64,000 nucleotides of DNA, taken from an uncultured Oscillospiraceae bacterium (GTDB lineage Bacteria > Bacillota > Clostridia > Oscillospirales > Oscillospiraceae). Numbering within the stretch: the first letter of the stretch is position 1; the number at the start of each line of letters is the position of its first letter. Positions 1-8,563 of the stretch are shown one piece after another. The notes beneath the pieces are model-generated. The model was given only the letters and a program-made list of their open reading frames with translations, searched no databases and had not been told where the DNA came from. The DNA lies in contig CAJUNA010000041.1 of the NCBI GenBank assembly GCA_910587645.1, forward strand, positions 124,001 to 188,000, read 5' to 3'. The position numbers and the translations under genes were made by a program.

Positions 1-2
1 TC

Positions 3-671
3 TTGTTCTTAGTGTACCGGGGCTATGCCTGGGGGTCGGTTGGATCTCTGCTGGTGTGGCACAAGGTTCTGGTGGCGCTGACCTGGCTGGGTCTGGCAGC
101 CCTGGTGGGCGGTGTCGCGGTAGGCGTATGGAAGAAGGAAAACCGGAAGTTGCGGACGATCATGGCCTGGACGGCGGGCGTGGGCGCATTCTTTTTTGTG
201 TCCGGCTGGATGATCACCCATTTCTTCACCAACGCTTTCGGTACAGTTGCTATGTGCATCTTGGTGGCGGTTCTGGCGGTTCTGGCGTTGATTTATTTCC
301 TCTATCAACGTGAGTGTACCTTGAGTACCGCTATGTTGGGGGGCGCTATGTTTAGCGTGTGGCTGCGGGGTGCAACTATGCATTCCGACATGTGGCGGAT
401 CCCTGTCATCATAGGCTGTGTGCTGGTGGTGGCGGTTCTGGCCGCTGTGATCTACCTGACGGACAACGCACGGAAAGCCGATGGAAAGCTCTGGGGGGTG
501 CGTGTGTTCTCCGTAGAGTGTGACTACCGGATCGTTTATGCCGCGCTGGCGGTAGCCGCCGCAGGTGTATTGCTGGCCGCTGTGCTGCCCATGATTTCCT
601 ACTATCTCATGTGGGCGCTGGGCGTGGTGCTGTTTGCGGAACTGGTGTATTATACCACTAAGCTGATGTAA
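3..671 (+). CDS. Multi-pass membrane protein, possibly 5'-truncated
   Basis: I do not recognise this family. The reading frame is open from the first bases of the window, so the start shown (TTG at 3) may be internal and the true start may lie outside. The 222 residues seen are dominated by hydrophobic stretches, about six or seven membrane segments: roughly residues 18-40, 51-75, 77-99, 132-152, 176-196 and 200-219. Short charged loops such as KKENRK near residue 45 lie between them. No catalytic motif or signal is visible. It ends 84 bp before recQ and is followed by its own hairpin terminator, so it is probably not co-transcribed with recQ. Being a real gene is likely from length and codon use; function is unknown. 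Confidence 0.6.
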   Translation: MFLVYRGYAWGSVGSLLVWHKVLVALTWLGLAALVGGVAVGVWKKENRKLRTIMAWTAGVGAFFFVSGWMITHFFTNAFGTVAMCILVAVLAVLALIYFLYQRECTLSTAMLGGAMFSVWLRGATMHSDMWRIPVIIGCVLVVAVLAAVIYLTDNARKADGKLWGVRVFSVECDYRIVYAALAVAAAGVLLAAVLPMISYYLMWALGVVLFAELVYYTTKLM

Positions 672-695
672 GCGGCGCTTTGCTAATGGATGACA

Positions 696-725
696 AAAGG
701 CACTATCCTCCGGGGTAGTGCCTTT
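696..725 (+). terminator. Hairpin terminator after the first gene
   Basis: Perfect 10-bp arms AAAGGCACTA / TAGTGCCTTT separated by ten bases, ending in a short T run. It separates the membrane protein gene from recQ. Confidence 0.6.
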
Positions 726-754
726 CCTAACTGTCAGGAAGGGAAGGGGGCGCT

Positions 755-2596
755 ATGGACAAGTTTACCGTACTTAGGCAATATTTCGGTCATACCGCCT
801 TCCGGCCTGGGCAGGAGATGCTGGTGGATGCCATCCTGTCCGGCCAGGATGCGCTGGGCATCATGCCTACTGGCGGTGGAAAATCCATCTGCTATCAGGT
901 CCCCGCCTTACTGCTTCCCGGTATGACGTTGGTGGTATCGCCATTGATTTCCCTGATGAAGGATCAGGTGGCGGCGCTGGAAGCTGTGGGGATCCCTGCT
1001 GCATTTCTCAACAGCTCGCAGGGGATGGAGGAATCCCGGCAGGTTTGGAGTGGTGTGCGGCAGGGGACGTACCGGCTGCTCTATGTAGCTCCGGAGCGAT
1101 TGGAAAACCAACGGTTTGCGGAGTTAATGGCAGAACGGGAAATTGGGCTGATTGCCGTGGATGAAGCCCACTGCATTTCCCAGTGGGGACAGGATTTCCG
1201 GCCCAGTTACCTCAAGATAGCAGACTTTGTTTCGTCTCTGCCCCGCCGTCCGGTGATGGCGGCCTTTACCGCTACTGCTACCGGGCAGGTTCGGGAGGAC
1301 ATTGTACAGCGGCTCCTTTTGCGGGATCCGCAACGGGTGGTAACGGGGTTTGACCGGCCTAACTTGTATTTTGATGTCCAGCGGCCGCAAAAAAAGTTGG
1401 CGGCGCTGGCTACCCTATTGGAACAGCGGCGGGAGAAAAGCGGCATCATCTACTGCGCTACCCGCGCTGGGGTGGAGCGGGTCTGTTTGGAACTGGGTAG
1501 CCTGGGATTTTCCACAGCCCGGTACCATGCGGGGCTGGAAGAAGAGGAGCGGCGGGAAAACCAAGATGACTTTCAATTTGACCGGAAGCAGATCATGGTA
1601 GCCACTAATGCTTTTGGCATGGGTATCGACAAGTCCAACGTCAGCTTTGTAATCCACTATAACATGCCGAAGAACCTGGAGTCCTACTACCAGGAAGCGG
1701 GCCGCGCCGGCAGGGACGGCGAACCAGCGGACTGCATCCTGCTCTACGGCCCAGGGGATGTGGCTACAGCGCGAATTCTTATTGACCGGGGCGGCAGCTC
1801 TGGGCCGGATGCGGAGGGGTTCCAGAGACAGTTGGATATGCAGCGATTACAGGCTATGGTAGATTACTGCAAAACTGCGGAATGTTTCCGCAGCAGGATC
1901 TTGGACTATTTTGGTCAGGAGCATCCGGACCGATGCGGCAACTGTGGTAATTGCCGGGGGATATTTTCAGAAATGGATGTAACCGTCCCCGCGCAAATGA
2001 TCCTCTCCTGTATCCGGCGGGTGAAAGGCCTGCTGGGGTACTACGTGGGGGCAGCCCTCATTGTGCAGGTACTGCGGGGAAGCCATGGACACCGGATCAA
2101 GGAGCTAGGATTGGACGGACTGACTACCTACGGATTGATGCGCGAGGAATCTCAGGAGCGTATCCGTGCTTATTTGGACTGCCTGGAAGCCAAGGGATAT
2201 ATTTTCACGGATCCCGATTACGCCACTCTTCGCCTGACATCACAGGCGGGAAACGTATTGTTTCATGGAGAAACGGTGGCGATGCGCTCCCGGGTGGAGA
2301 GACAGTCTGCATCTCTGGAAAAGCGGAAGCGGGAGATTCCTGCCGTTGCCGGTCAAGGGTTGCTCTCGGCACTCAAGGCGGAACGTACGCGCCTAGCCCG
2401 GCAAGAGGGCGTCCCGCCGTACATCATTTTTTCCAACGCAGTCTTGGCTGACATGGCGGGGAGATCACCGCGCACCATGGAAGAATTTCTGGAAGTTTCC
2501 GGTGTAGGACAGATTAAGGCCGAGCGGTATGGAGAATGTTTTTTAGCTGTCATAGCGGAATATTTTAATACAGCAGGAAATTTTACAATAAATTAA
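755..2596 (+). CDS. recQ: ATP-dependent DNA helicase RecQ
   Basis: RecQ is a 3'-5' superfamily 2 DNA helicase that acts on stalled forks and recombination intermediates. The 613-residue product has all expected parts: Walker A TGGGKS (39-44), DEAH box (136-139), helicase motif VI QEAGRAGRDG (313-322), the RQC zinc site with C377, C394, C397 and C400, a winged-helix region, and a C-terminal HRDC domain (about 525-600). Length matches bacterial RecQ (about 600). The ATG at 755 follows an AAGGGGG ribosome site. Only 12 bp separate its stop from mntP, so the two are probably co-transcribed. Nothing is missing or odd. Identification is secure. Confidence 0.96.
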   Translation: MDKFTVLRQYFGHTAFRPGQEMLVDAILSGQDALGIMPTGGGKSICYQVPALLLPGMTLVVSPLISLMKDQVAALEAVGIPAAFLNSSQGMEESRQVWSGVRQGTYRLLYVAPERLENQRFAELMAEREIGLIAVDEAHCISQWGQDFRPSYLKIADFVSSLPRRPVMAAFTATATGQVREDIVQRLLLRDPQRVVTGFDRPNLYFDVQRPQKKLAALATLLEQRREKSGIIYCATRAGVERVCLELGSLGFSTARYHAGLEEEERRENQDDFQFDRKQIMVATNAFGMGIDKSNVSFVIHYNMPKNLESYYQEAGRAGRDGEPADCILLYGPGDVATARILIDRGGSSGPDAEGFQRQLDMQRLQAMVDYCKTAECFRSRILDYFGQEHPDRCGNCGNCRGIFSEMDVTVPAQMILSCIRRVKGLLGYYVGAALIVQVLRGSHGHRIKELGLDGLTTYGLMREESQERIRAYLDCLEAKGYIFTDPDYATLRLTSQAGNVLFHGETVAMRSRVERQSASLEKRKREIPAVAGQGLLSALKAERTRLARQEGVPPYIIFSNAVLADMAGRSPRTMEEFLEVSGVGQIKAERYGECFLAVIAEYFNTAGNFTIN

Positions 2597-2608
2597 GGAG
2601 AAATAATA

Positions 2609-3172
2609 ATGGGATTTGCGGAGCTTTTTCTCATCGGCGTGGGATTGAGTATGGATGCTTTTGCGGTGGCGGTTTGCAAAGGGCTGGCAATGCCCCGGAT
2701 GCGATGGCGGCAGGGAGCGGCGATTGCGGTCTCATTTGGATTTTTCCAAGCAATGATGCCTGTGGCCGGCTGGCTGCTGGGCCGGCAGTTTGAAATGTAC
2801 ATCACCAGCATTGACCACTGGATTGCGTTCATCCTGTTGGGAGGAATCGGCGGGAAAATGATCTGGGACGCATTCCATGAAGAAGCTGATGATTTCCAGG
2901 ACCGGTTTAATTGGAGAGAGTTGCTGGTTCTCTCCGTAGCTACCAGTATTGATGCCATGGCGGTTGGGATCACTTTTGCTTTTTTGCAGGTGAAGATCTT
3001 ACCTGCCGCTTCGTTGATTGGCTGCACTACGTTCCTTTTGTCGCTGACTGGTGTTTGTGTGGGCCAGAAATTTGGAGGAAGATTCAAAAACAAAGCCACC
3101 CTGGCGGGTGGTGTGATCCTTTGCTTGATTGGGACAAAGATTTTACTGGAGCACCTGGGCGTTCTCGGTTGA
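2609..3172 (+). CDS. mntP: Manganese efflux pump MntP
   Basis: MntP (UPF0059) exports Mn(II) and protects against manganese excess. The 187-residue protein has six predicted membrane helices and two homologous halves, each carrying the conserved acidic motif: MDAFAVA with D16 and SIDAMAVG with D115. These correspond to the aspartates shown to be essential in E. coli MntP. AAGGAG lies just before the ATG. It sits 12 bp after recQ and is followed by a strong terminator. In many bacteria mntP is controlled by a yybP-ykoY manganese riboswitch; the 12-bp gap leaves no room for one here, so any Mn control must act on an upstream promoter. Confidence 0.93.
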   Translation: MGFAELFLIGVGLSMDAFAVAVCKGLAMPRMRWRQGAAIAVSFGFFQAMMPVAGWLLGRQFEMYITSIDHWIAFILLGGIGGKMIWDAFHEEADDFQDRFNWRELLVLSVATSIDAMAVGITFAFLQVKILPAASLIGCTTFLLSLTGVCVGQKFGGRFKNKATLAGGVILCLIGTKILLEHLGVLG

Positions 3173-3190
3173 GATTTGCTGGTGGAAAAG

Positions 3191-3227
3191 CACGGCCCTG
3201 CATCGTATGATGTAGGGCCGTGCTTTT
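3191..3227 (+). terminator. Rho-independent terminator after mntP
   Basis: A GC-rich stem (GCACGGCCCT ... AGGGCCGTGC) around 3191-3222 is followed by TTTTTAT. It closes the recQ-mntP unit. Confidence 0.85.
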
Positions 3228-3322
3228 TATAGCATAAGCAAAATATGATTGTCTTTCCTAAGATGCCTACGACATAGTATCCTTGACCTTGTCTCTTTAT
3301 TATGGCTGACATCTCTCTACCG

Positions 3323-3346
3323 TGATTATTTTAATCAAAATAATCA
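3323..3346. promoter_or_regulatory. AT-rich palindrome upstream of the DUF4230 gene
   Basis: Perfect 10-bp arms TGATTATTTT / AAAATAATCA with a 4-nt centre. It lies about 107 bp upstream of the -35 element of the DUF4230 gene. It may be an operator for an unknown regulator. The rest of the 350-bp gap 3173-3526 holds the mntP terminator, this palindrome and the promoter; I see no gene in it. Confidence 0.35.
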
Positions 3347-3452
3347 ACAGCAAGAAATATCCAATAGAGCAAATTTCGTGGTTTTTCTTGCAATGAGGAG
3401 AGAAGGCTGATATAGTGGTCGTAAGAATTACAAGTTATATGGTAGATACAAC

Positions 3453-3481
3453 TTGCAATTTTGTGTTGTGTCATCTATAGC
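3453..3481 (+). promoter_or_regulatory. Sigma-A-type promoter for the DUF4230 gene
   Basis: TTGCAA (3453-3458), 17-bp spacer, TATAGC (3476-3481). The predicted start point leaves a leader of about 40 nt before the ATG at 3527. Confidence 0.5.
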
Positions 3482-3526
3482 CAAAATAAATTTTATTGGC
3501 TAATTAAAGAAAAGGAGATACTTACA

Positions 3527-4342
3527 ATGAATGACAAAAACAATTGGCAGCATCTAGAGGATTTGGAAGACCTGGAATCCAACGACACATGGGATAAGGT
3601 GCAAAATATCCTTAAGCAAATAGGGAAGAAGATATGGCTCGTACTTATCGTTGTGCTGCTTGCTGCCTTTTTGTTTGTAAACTGGCGGCTTTCTAATGCC
3701 AGAGACCGAGAACGCAGCATGGAAGACAAACTTAAACAAAATGAGGAACAGCTTGAGTTGCAACAGCAAGTTATTGATGGATTGAGAAAACGGCAAAAAG
3801 AAACCGAATCCTTCATAAAAGATTCTATTCCTGTAATTACCAGTGAACAGCTAAAATCTGAACTTAATTCTATTCAAGATTTAGTTACTCAGCAGTACAT
3901 TTACACAAATGCAGACAAATATGCCCGGAATCAAACCTGGATTTTTGGATGGGAGAGGCCTTTCAGCCAAAAGACCATATTGGTAACATATGACGGTAAG
4001 ATTACAGCTGGAATCGATTTGAAAGATGTGCAGCCAGAAGTGGACGAGGAAAACCATATTATTACCATCCTTTTGCCAGCGAGCAAAATCATAAGCAACG
4101 AAATCCCACAGGAGAGCATTACCATTGTAGAGGTAAAGGATGGCCTTTTTAACGATGTTACTTTAGATGATTACAATGATTTTATTAGTGACCAAAAAAT
4201 CAAAATGGAGAATAAGGCTATCGAACGCGGTCTATTGACCGAGGCAGACGTACAAGCAAAATTGGTTGTGACTAATTTTCTGAGCAATATGCCAGGAATA
4301 GGTGATCCATATGTATTAACGGTTGAAACATCTAAAAACTGA
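3527..4342 (+). CDS. DUF4230 membrane-anchored protein
   Basis: This resembles the DUF4230 family, whose biochemical role is unknown. The 271-residue product starts with an acidic cytoplasmic stretch (residues 1-30), one hydrophobic segment (about 36-54), a charged heptad-rich probable coiled coil (about 55-110), and then the DUF4230-like beta-rich domain to the C terminus. It is therefore probably a single-pass protein with the domain outside the membrane. I chose the ATG at 3527 because AAAGGAG lies 8 bp upstream; an upstream in-frame ATG at 3461 lacks a ribosome site. It has its own promoter and a strong terminator, so it is a single-gene unit. GC content is lower than in the flanking genes, which may point to later acquisition, but this is only an impression. 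Confidence 0.75.
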   Translation: MNDKNNWQHLEDLEDLESNDTWDKVQNILKQIGKKIWLVLIVVLLAAFLFVNWRLSNARDRERSMEDKLKQNEEQLELQQQVIDGLRKRQKETESFIKDSIPVITSEQLKSELNSIQDLVTQQYIYTNADKYARNQTWIFGWERPFSQKTILVTYDGKITAGIDLKDVQPEVDEENHIITILLPASKIISNEIPQESITIVEVKDGLFNDVTLDDYNDFISDQKIKMENKAIERGLLTEADVQAKLVVTNFLSNMPGIGDPYVLTVETSKN

Positions 4343-4344
4343 AT

Positions 4345-4382
4345 AAATCCCCGCCCCTCTGTGAAGAGGGGCGGGGATTTAT
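4345..4382 (+). terminator. Rho-independent terminator after the DUF4230 gene
   Basis: Stem AAATCCCCGCCCCTC / GAGGGGCGGGGATTT with a short loop followed by ATTTA. The arms are perfectly matched. Confidence 0.8.
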
Positions 4383-4395
4383 TTACATTATGACT

Positions 4396-4680
4396 ATTGC
4401 CCTACGATGACAAAAATCCGCTGTCGTAGGGCAATGTGATTTATCCTGTTTGGGGCAAAGTTGTTTATCCACCCGGCCCTCGGGCCGGACTGCTCCCACT
4501 CCATGGTGATATAGTGCAAAATATTCCTAAATTCTTTTGTTAGGCAGGGAAAGGATAGTCCGAAGGACAAAAAAGTGACCCCACATCGTTAGATGCAAGG
4601 TCACTTTTTTCTATGGCGTAGGCTGATGTTTAGTGCCCTACACAGGCTAAATCACATTGCCCTGGGACAAAAAATCCGCT
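4396..4680. repeat. Repeat-rich gap between the DUF4230 gene and ppdK
   Basis: The 337-bp gap 4343-4679 has no gene. It contains a hairpin with 12-bp arms ATTGCCCTACGA / TCGTAGGGCAAT (4396-4407, 4424-4435). A perfect 15-bp inverted repeat AGGGCAATGTGATTT (4428-4442) / AAATCACATTGCCCT (4649-4663) brackets about 206 bp. A near-identical direct repeat GACAAAAATCCGCT (4409-4422) and GACAAAAAATCCGCT (4666-4680) also occurs. A ppdK terminator lies inside. Possibly the remains of a small mobile or intergenic repeat element. Confidence 0.4.
4569..4610 (-). terminator. Terminator for ppdK
   Basis: Arms AAAAAAGTGACC / GGTCACTTTTTT at 4569-4580 and 4599-4610. Read on the minus strand the stem ends in a T run, so it can stop transcripts leaving ppdK; the A/T symmetry would also allow use from the plus strand. 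Confidence 0.65.
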
Positions 4681-7313
4681 TACTTTCTGGGATTCTTAAT
4701 TGCTGCCTGCGCCGCTGCCAGCCGGGCAATAGGCACCCGGAAGGGGGAGCAGGAGACATAAGTCAGCCCCACGTTATGGCAGAACTCTACGGTAGAGGGG
4801 TCGCCGCCCTGCTCACCGCAGATACCCAGCTTGATTTCAGGACGGGTCTGACGGCCCAGCTCACAGGCCATCTTCACCAGCCGGCCCACGCCAATCTGAT
4901 CCAAGCGGGAGAAGGGATCGGACTCATAGATTTTCCGGTCATAGTAGCTGGCCAGGAATTTACCGGCATCATCGCGGCTGAAGCCGAAGGTCATCTGGGT
5001 CAGGTCATTGGTGCCGAAGGAGAAGAACTCGGCTTCCTTGGCGATGTCGTCAGCGGTAAGGGCAGCACGGGGAATTTCAATCATGGTGCCGACCTTGTAG
5101 GTCATGTCGCTGCCGGCTTCCTTGATAAGCTTTTGCGCCACCTTGTCGATAGTCTTTTTGACATAAGCCAGCTCGCGGGCTTCACCGACCAGGGGAACCA
5201 TGATTTCCGGGCAGATGCGCCATGCGGGGCGGCGGGAACGGACGGCCAGGGCGGCCTTAATGATGGCGGCGGTCTGCATCTTGGCGATTTCGGGGTAAGT
5301 GATATCCAGGCGGCAGCCGCGGTGGCCCATCATGGGGTTAAACTCATGCAGGCTGTCGATGGTAGCCCGCAACTGCTCCTCCGTGATCTTCATTTCCTTG
5401 GCGAGCGCCTTAATGTCGGCTTCCTCGGTGGGCAGGAACTCGTGAAGGGGGGGATCCAGGAGACGGATGGTAACGGGCTTGCCCATCATTGCCTCGTAGA
5501 TTTCCTCAAAGTCCTTCTGCTGCATCGGCTCGATCTTTGCCAGAGCCTTCTCTCGCTGCTCCACGGTATCGGAAACGATCATCTCACGGATGGCGGCGAT
5601 ACGCTCGGGGTCGAAGAACATATGCTCGGTGCGGCACAGGCCCACGCCTTCCGCGCCGAAGTTTTTGGCCTGACGGGCGTCCTTGGGGGTGTCGGCGTTG
5701 GTACGGACCTGGAGGTCGCGGTACTTGTCGGCCCAGTTCATGATGCGCTCGAATTCGCCGGAGATTTTCGCCTCGGCGGTGTGGAGACGCTCGCCGTAGA
5801 TGTTGCCGGTGGAGCCGTCCAGGCTGATCCAATCGCCCTCTTTGTACTCCTTGCCGCCCAGGGTGAATTTCTTATTGGCTTCATCCATAACGATTTCGCC
5901 GCAGCCAGAGACGCAGCAGGTGCCCATGCCCCGGGCAACGACGGCGGCGTGGCTGGTCATGCCGCCGCGGACAGTAAGGATGCCCCGTGCGAAGTGCATG
6001 CCCTCAATATCCTCGGGGGAGGTTTCCAGGCGGACGAGGATGACCTTGTGTCCCTTGTCCACCCATTCGACCACATCGTCGGCGGTAAAGACGATCTGGC
6101 CGGCGGCGGCGCCGGGGGAGGCGGCAAGGCCCTGGCCGATAGGCTTCACCCGCTCCAGCTCTTCCTTGGGGAAGGTGGGGTGGAGGAGGGAATCCAGGCT
6201 CTTGGGGTCGATCATCGCCACAGCCTCTTCCTCGGAGATCATACCCTCGTCCACCAAATCGCAGGCGATTTTCAGCGCGGCGGCGGCGGTACGCTTGCCG
6301 TTGCGGGTCTGAAGCATAAACAGCTTCTTGTTCTCAATGGTGAACTCCATATCCTGCATATCGCGGTAGTGGTACTCCAGCTTGCTGGAGATATCCACGA
6401 ACTGCTGATAGGCCTCGGGCATGACCTCGGCGAGCTGGTCGATGGTCTGGGGGGTACGGACGCCGGCCACCACGTCTTCGCCCTGCGCGTTCATCAGGAA
6501 CTCACCGAACAGCTTCTTCTCGCCGGTAGCGGGGTTGCGGGTAAAGGCCACGCCGGTGCCGGAGGTATCGCCCATGTTGCCGAAAACCATCTCCTGGACG
6601 TTAACGGCGGTGCCCCAGGAGGAGGGGATGTCGTTCATCCGGCGATAGTAGATGGCGCGGGGGTTGTCCCAACTGCGGAACACAGCGCGAACCGCGCCCA
6701 TAAGCTGTTCCCGGGCGTCCTGGGGGAACTCCTCGCCGATCTTATCGCGGTACTCGGCCTTGAACAGTTCAGCCAGTTCCTTCAGGTCCTTAGCGGTCAG
6801 CTCGGTGTCCAGCTTGACATTGCGCTTAACCTTCATCTCATCGATCAGTTCTTCAAAGTACTTCTTGCCCACTTCCATGACCACATCGGAATACATCTGA
6901 ATAAACCGACGGTAGGAATCGTAAGCGAAGCGGGGATTCTTGGTTTTCTTGGCAAAGGCTTCCACCACCTGATCGTTGAGGCCCAGGTTGAGGATGGTGT
7001 CCATCATGCCAGGCATGGAGGCGCGGGCGCCGGAGCGGACGGAGACCAGCAGGGGGTTGTTCATATCACCGAACTTTTTGCCGGTCATATCCTCCAACTG
7101 CGCCATATAGCGCATAATTTCGTCCTGGATTTCCACGTTGATGGTACGGCCGTCCTCATAGTACTGGGTGCAGGCTTCGGTAGTGATGGTAAAGCCACGG
7201 GGGACGGGCATTCCCAGGCTGGTCATTTCGGCCAGGTTGGCGCCCTTGCCGCCCAGCAGCTCACGCATACTTCCGTTGCCCTCAGAAAAAAGATAGACAA
7301 ACTTTTTGCTCAC
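4680..7313 (-). CDS. ppdK: Pyruvate, phosphate dikinase
   Basis: PPDK interconverts pyruvate + ATP + Pi and PEP + AMP + PPi in the cytosol. With PPi-dependent phosphofructokinase (found at 62.3 kb) it supports reversible, PPi-linked glycolysis. The 877 residues contain the N-terminal ATP-grasp nucleotide domain, the swivelling phosphohistidine domain with GGMTSHAAVVARG, and the C-terminal PEP/pyruvate barrel with GICGEQGGDP near the end. I chose the GTG at 7313, ten bases after AGGAGG; from that start the catalytic histidine is residue 455, the same number as in Clostridium symbiosum PPDK, which supports the choice. An upstream TTG would add eight residues but contains the ribosome site itself. 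Monocistronic with its own promoter. Confidence 0.97.
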   Translation of the reverse strand: MSKKFVYLFSEGNGSMRELLGGKGANLAEMTSLGMPVPRGFTITTEACTQYYEDGRTINVEIQDEIMRYMAQLEDMTGKKFGDMNNPLLVSVRSGARASMPGMMDTILNLGLNDQVVEAFAKKTKNPRFAYDSYRRFIQMYSDVVMEVGKKYFEELIDEMKVKRNVKLDTELTAKDLKELAELFKAEYRDKIGEEFPQDAREQLMGAVRAVFRSWDNPRAIYYRRMNDIPSSWGTAVNVQEMVFGNMGDTSGTGVAFTRNPATGEKKLFGEFLMNAQGEDVVAGVRTPQTIDQLAEVMPEAYQQFVDISSKLEYHYRDMQDMEFTIENKKLFMLQTRNGKRTAAAALKIACDLVDEGMISEEEAVAMIDPKSLDSLLHPTFPKEELERVKPIGQGLAASPGAAAGQIVFTADDVVEWVDKGHKVILVRLETSPEDIEGMHFARGILTVRGGMTSHAAVVARGMGTCCVSGCGEIVMDEANKKFTLGGKEYKEGDWISLDGSTGNIYGERLHTAEAKISGEFERIMNWADKYRDLQVRTNADTPKDARQAKNFGAEGVGLCRTEHMFFDPERIAAIREMIVSDTVEQREKALAKIEPMQQKDFEEIYEAMMGKPVTIRLLDPPLHEFLPTEEADIKALAKEMKITEEQLRATIDSLHEFNPMMGHRGCRLDITYPEIAKMQTAAIIKAALAVRSRRPAWRICPEIMVPLVGEARELAYVKKTIDKVAQKLIKEAGSDMTYKVGTMIEIPRAALTADDIAKEAEFFSFGTNDLTQMTFGFSRDDAGKFLASYYDRKIYESDPFSRLDQIGVGRLVKMACELGRQTRPEIKLGICGEQGGDPSTVEFCHNVGLTYVSCSPFRVPIARLAAAQAAIKNPRK

Positions 7314-7373
7314 GGGTAAAATTCCTCCTGCATACAAATTAAAATTTTCGGTATCAGAGGTTTTTGCGAATCT

Positions 7374-7402
7374 ATTATAAGATTGAATCCCGCATAATGC
7401 AA
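7374..7402 (-). promoter_or_regulatory. Promoter of ppdK
   Basis: On the minus strand: TTGCAT (7397-7402), 17-bp spacer, TATAAT (7374-7379). The -10 box is perfect. Confidence 0.7.
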
Positions 7403-7483
7403 GAGGGATTCTCCAAATTTTTGGAAATTTTAAGGAAAATTTTTCACCGGTAACGTTTTCTGGATTCTTTTTTTCTATTCTTG

Positions 7484-7513
7484 TTGATTTCTGCCCAGTG
7501 GATGTGATAAAAT
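7484..7513 (+). promoter_or_regulatory. Probable promoter of holB-ricT
   Basis: TTGATT (7484-7489), 18-bp spacer, TAAAAT (7508-7513), about 60 bp before the holB start. Confidence 0.45.
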
Positions 7514-7573
7514 AGAAATGATTTTATACCTGCGCCGTCTAAGCTGGCGGACGGGCAGGGAAGGGGGAGACCT

Positions 7574-8419
7574 ATGGCAGTACAGGAGCTGTTGACAATT
7601 CCTCGTGAGCCGAAGCTGGCAGAACGCATCCGCGAGGCCGCGAACCGGGACGCCTTGGGACACGCGGCGATTCTCAGTGGGAGGGGCGATTTACCGGCGG
7701 CGGCGCGTTTTATAGCGGCGGCGTTTCAGTGCAGAGGAGCAGACAAGCCTTGCGGGGTCTGTCCTGACTGCCGGAAGGTAGGGAAGGGCATCCACCCGGA
7801 CGTAACAGCAGTAGAGGATCCTGACCACAAAAACATTGCGGTAGACGTACTGCGGGGCGTGGTATCCGATGCCAGCATCCTGCCCAACGAGGGCAGGCGG
7901 AAGGTCTACATTTTCCCCAACTGCGATGTACTGGACGGCAAAGCCCAGAACGTCCTGCTGAAAGTAGTAGAGGACGGGCCGCCCCACGCGGTGTTCCTAT
8001 TTTGCGCGGAGAACAGCGCGGTATTACTGCCTACCATCCGGAGCCGAACCACAGAATGGAAGCTGTCGCCCCCCCTGGAGGAAGCGGAAGGGGATGGGCA
8101 GGCAGTAAAATTCTGTGAAATCCTCTGCGGTGGCAGGGCGGCGGAGCTAGCGGCTTTCTGCGCAGAGCTGGAGAACAGCAAGCTCTCCCGTGAGGAGCTG
8201 AGAAGGATTTTATCAGGTGTGCGGGATCTGCTGGCGTCTGGCCTGGCGGCTTGCTATGGTGTATCGGGGGAGCCGCTGGCGGTTCACCTCGCGGAGAAAA
8301 TGGGAAAATATAGGATCGCGTTGGCAGCGGAGGTTGTAGGCCGGTATATCCGTGAGTGTAATTATAATGTAGGTGTAGGTCATCTGACAGGGGCGTTGGC
8401 GGTGGATCTGTCGCGGTAA
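7574..8419 (+). CDS. holB: DNA polymerase III delta' subunit
   Basis: Delta' is a non-catalytic AAA+ subunit of the clamp loader that places the beta clamp on DNA. The 281-residue product has the delta' signature: a four-cysteine zinc site (C53, C60, C63, C66), a Walker A position that has lost GKT (LSGRGD near residue 35, as expected of a non-ATPase subunit), the segment NVLLKVVEDGP, and an arginine-finger-like LLPTIRSR. It is shorter than the usual 320-330, with a compact C-terminal collar domain. GGGGGAG precedes the ATG. ricT follows after 144 bp; holB-ricT adjacency is the ancestral Firmicutes order (tmk-yaaR-holB-yaaT). Confidence 0.88.
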   Translation: MAVQELLTIPREPKLAERIREAANRDALGHAAILSGRGDLPAAARFIAAAFQCRGADKPCGVCPDCRKVGKGIHPDVTAVEDPDHKNIAVDVLRGVVSDASILPNEGRRKVYIFPNCDVLDGKAQNVLLKVVEDGPPHAVFLFCAENSAVLLPTIRSRTTEWKLSPPLEEAEGDGQAVKFCEILCGGRAAELAAFCAELENSKLSREELRRILSGVRDLLASGLAACYGVSGEPLAVHLAEKMGKYRIALAAEVVGRYIRECNYNVGVGHLTGALAVDLSR

Positions 8420-8563
8420 GCCGTGTGCGCAGCTCCAAGGTTAGCTGGGCGCTCAGGCGAAAACCCTGTTGGAATTAGAAGCGCGGAACCGCGGAGGTTT
8501 CGGGCCGATATAAGTAGAATTTACCGTTTGCCGCCAACAGCGGCAAAGAAAAGAGGAATATAC

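Noticed and set aside
4593..7319. A 908-residue open frame on the plus strand opposite ppdK
   Set aside because: It is the antisense shadow of a GC-rich gene, with no ribosome site and low-complexity His/Gly/Leu composition; PPDK on the minus strand is unambiguous.
8423..8563. 47-residue N-terminal extension of RicT
   Set aside because: The GTG at 8423 has no ribosome site, the segment includes a hairpin (TTGCCGC/GCGGCAA) and does not match the family; the ATG at 8564 fits.
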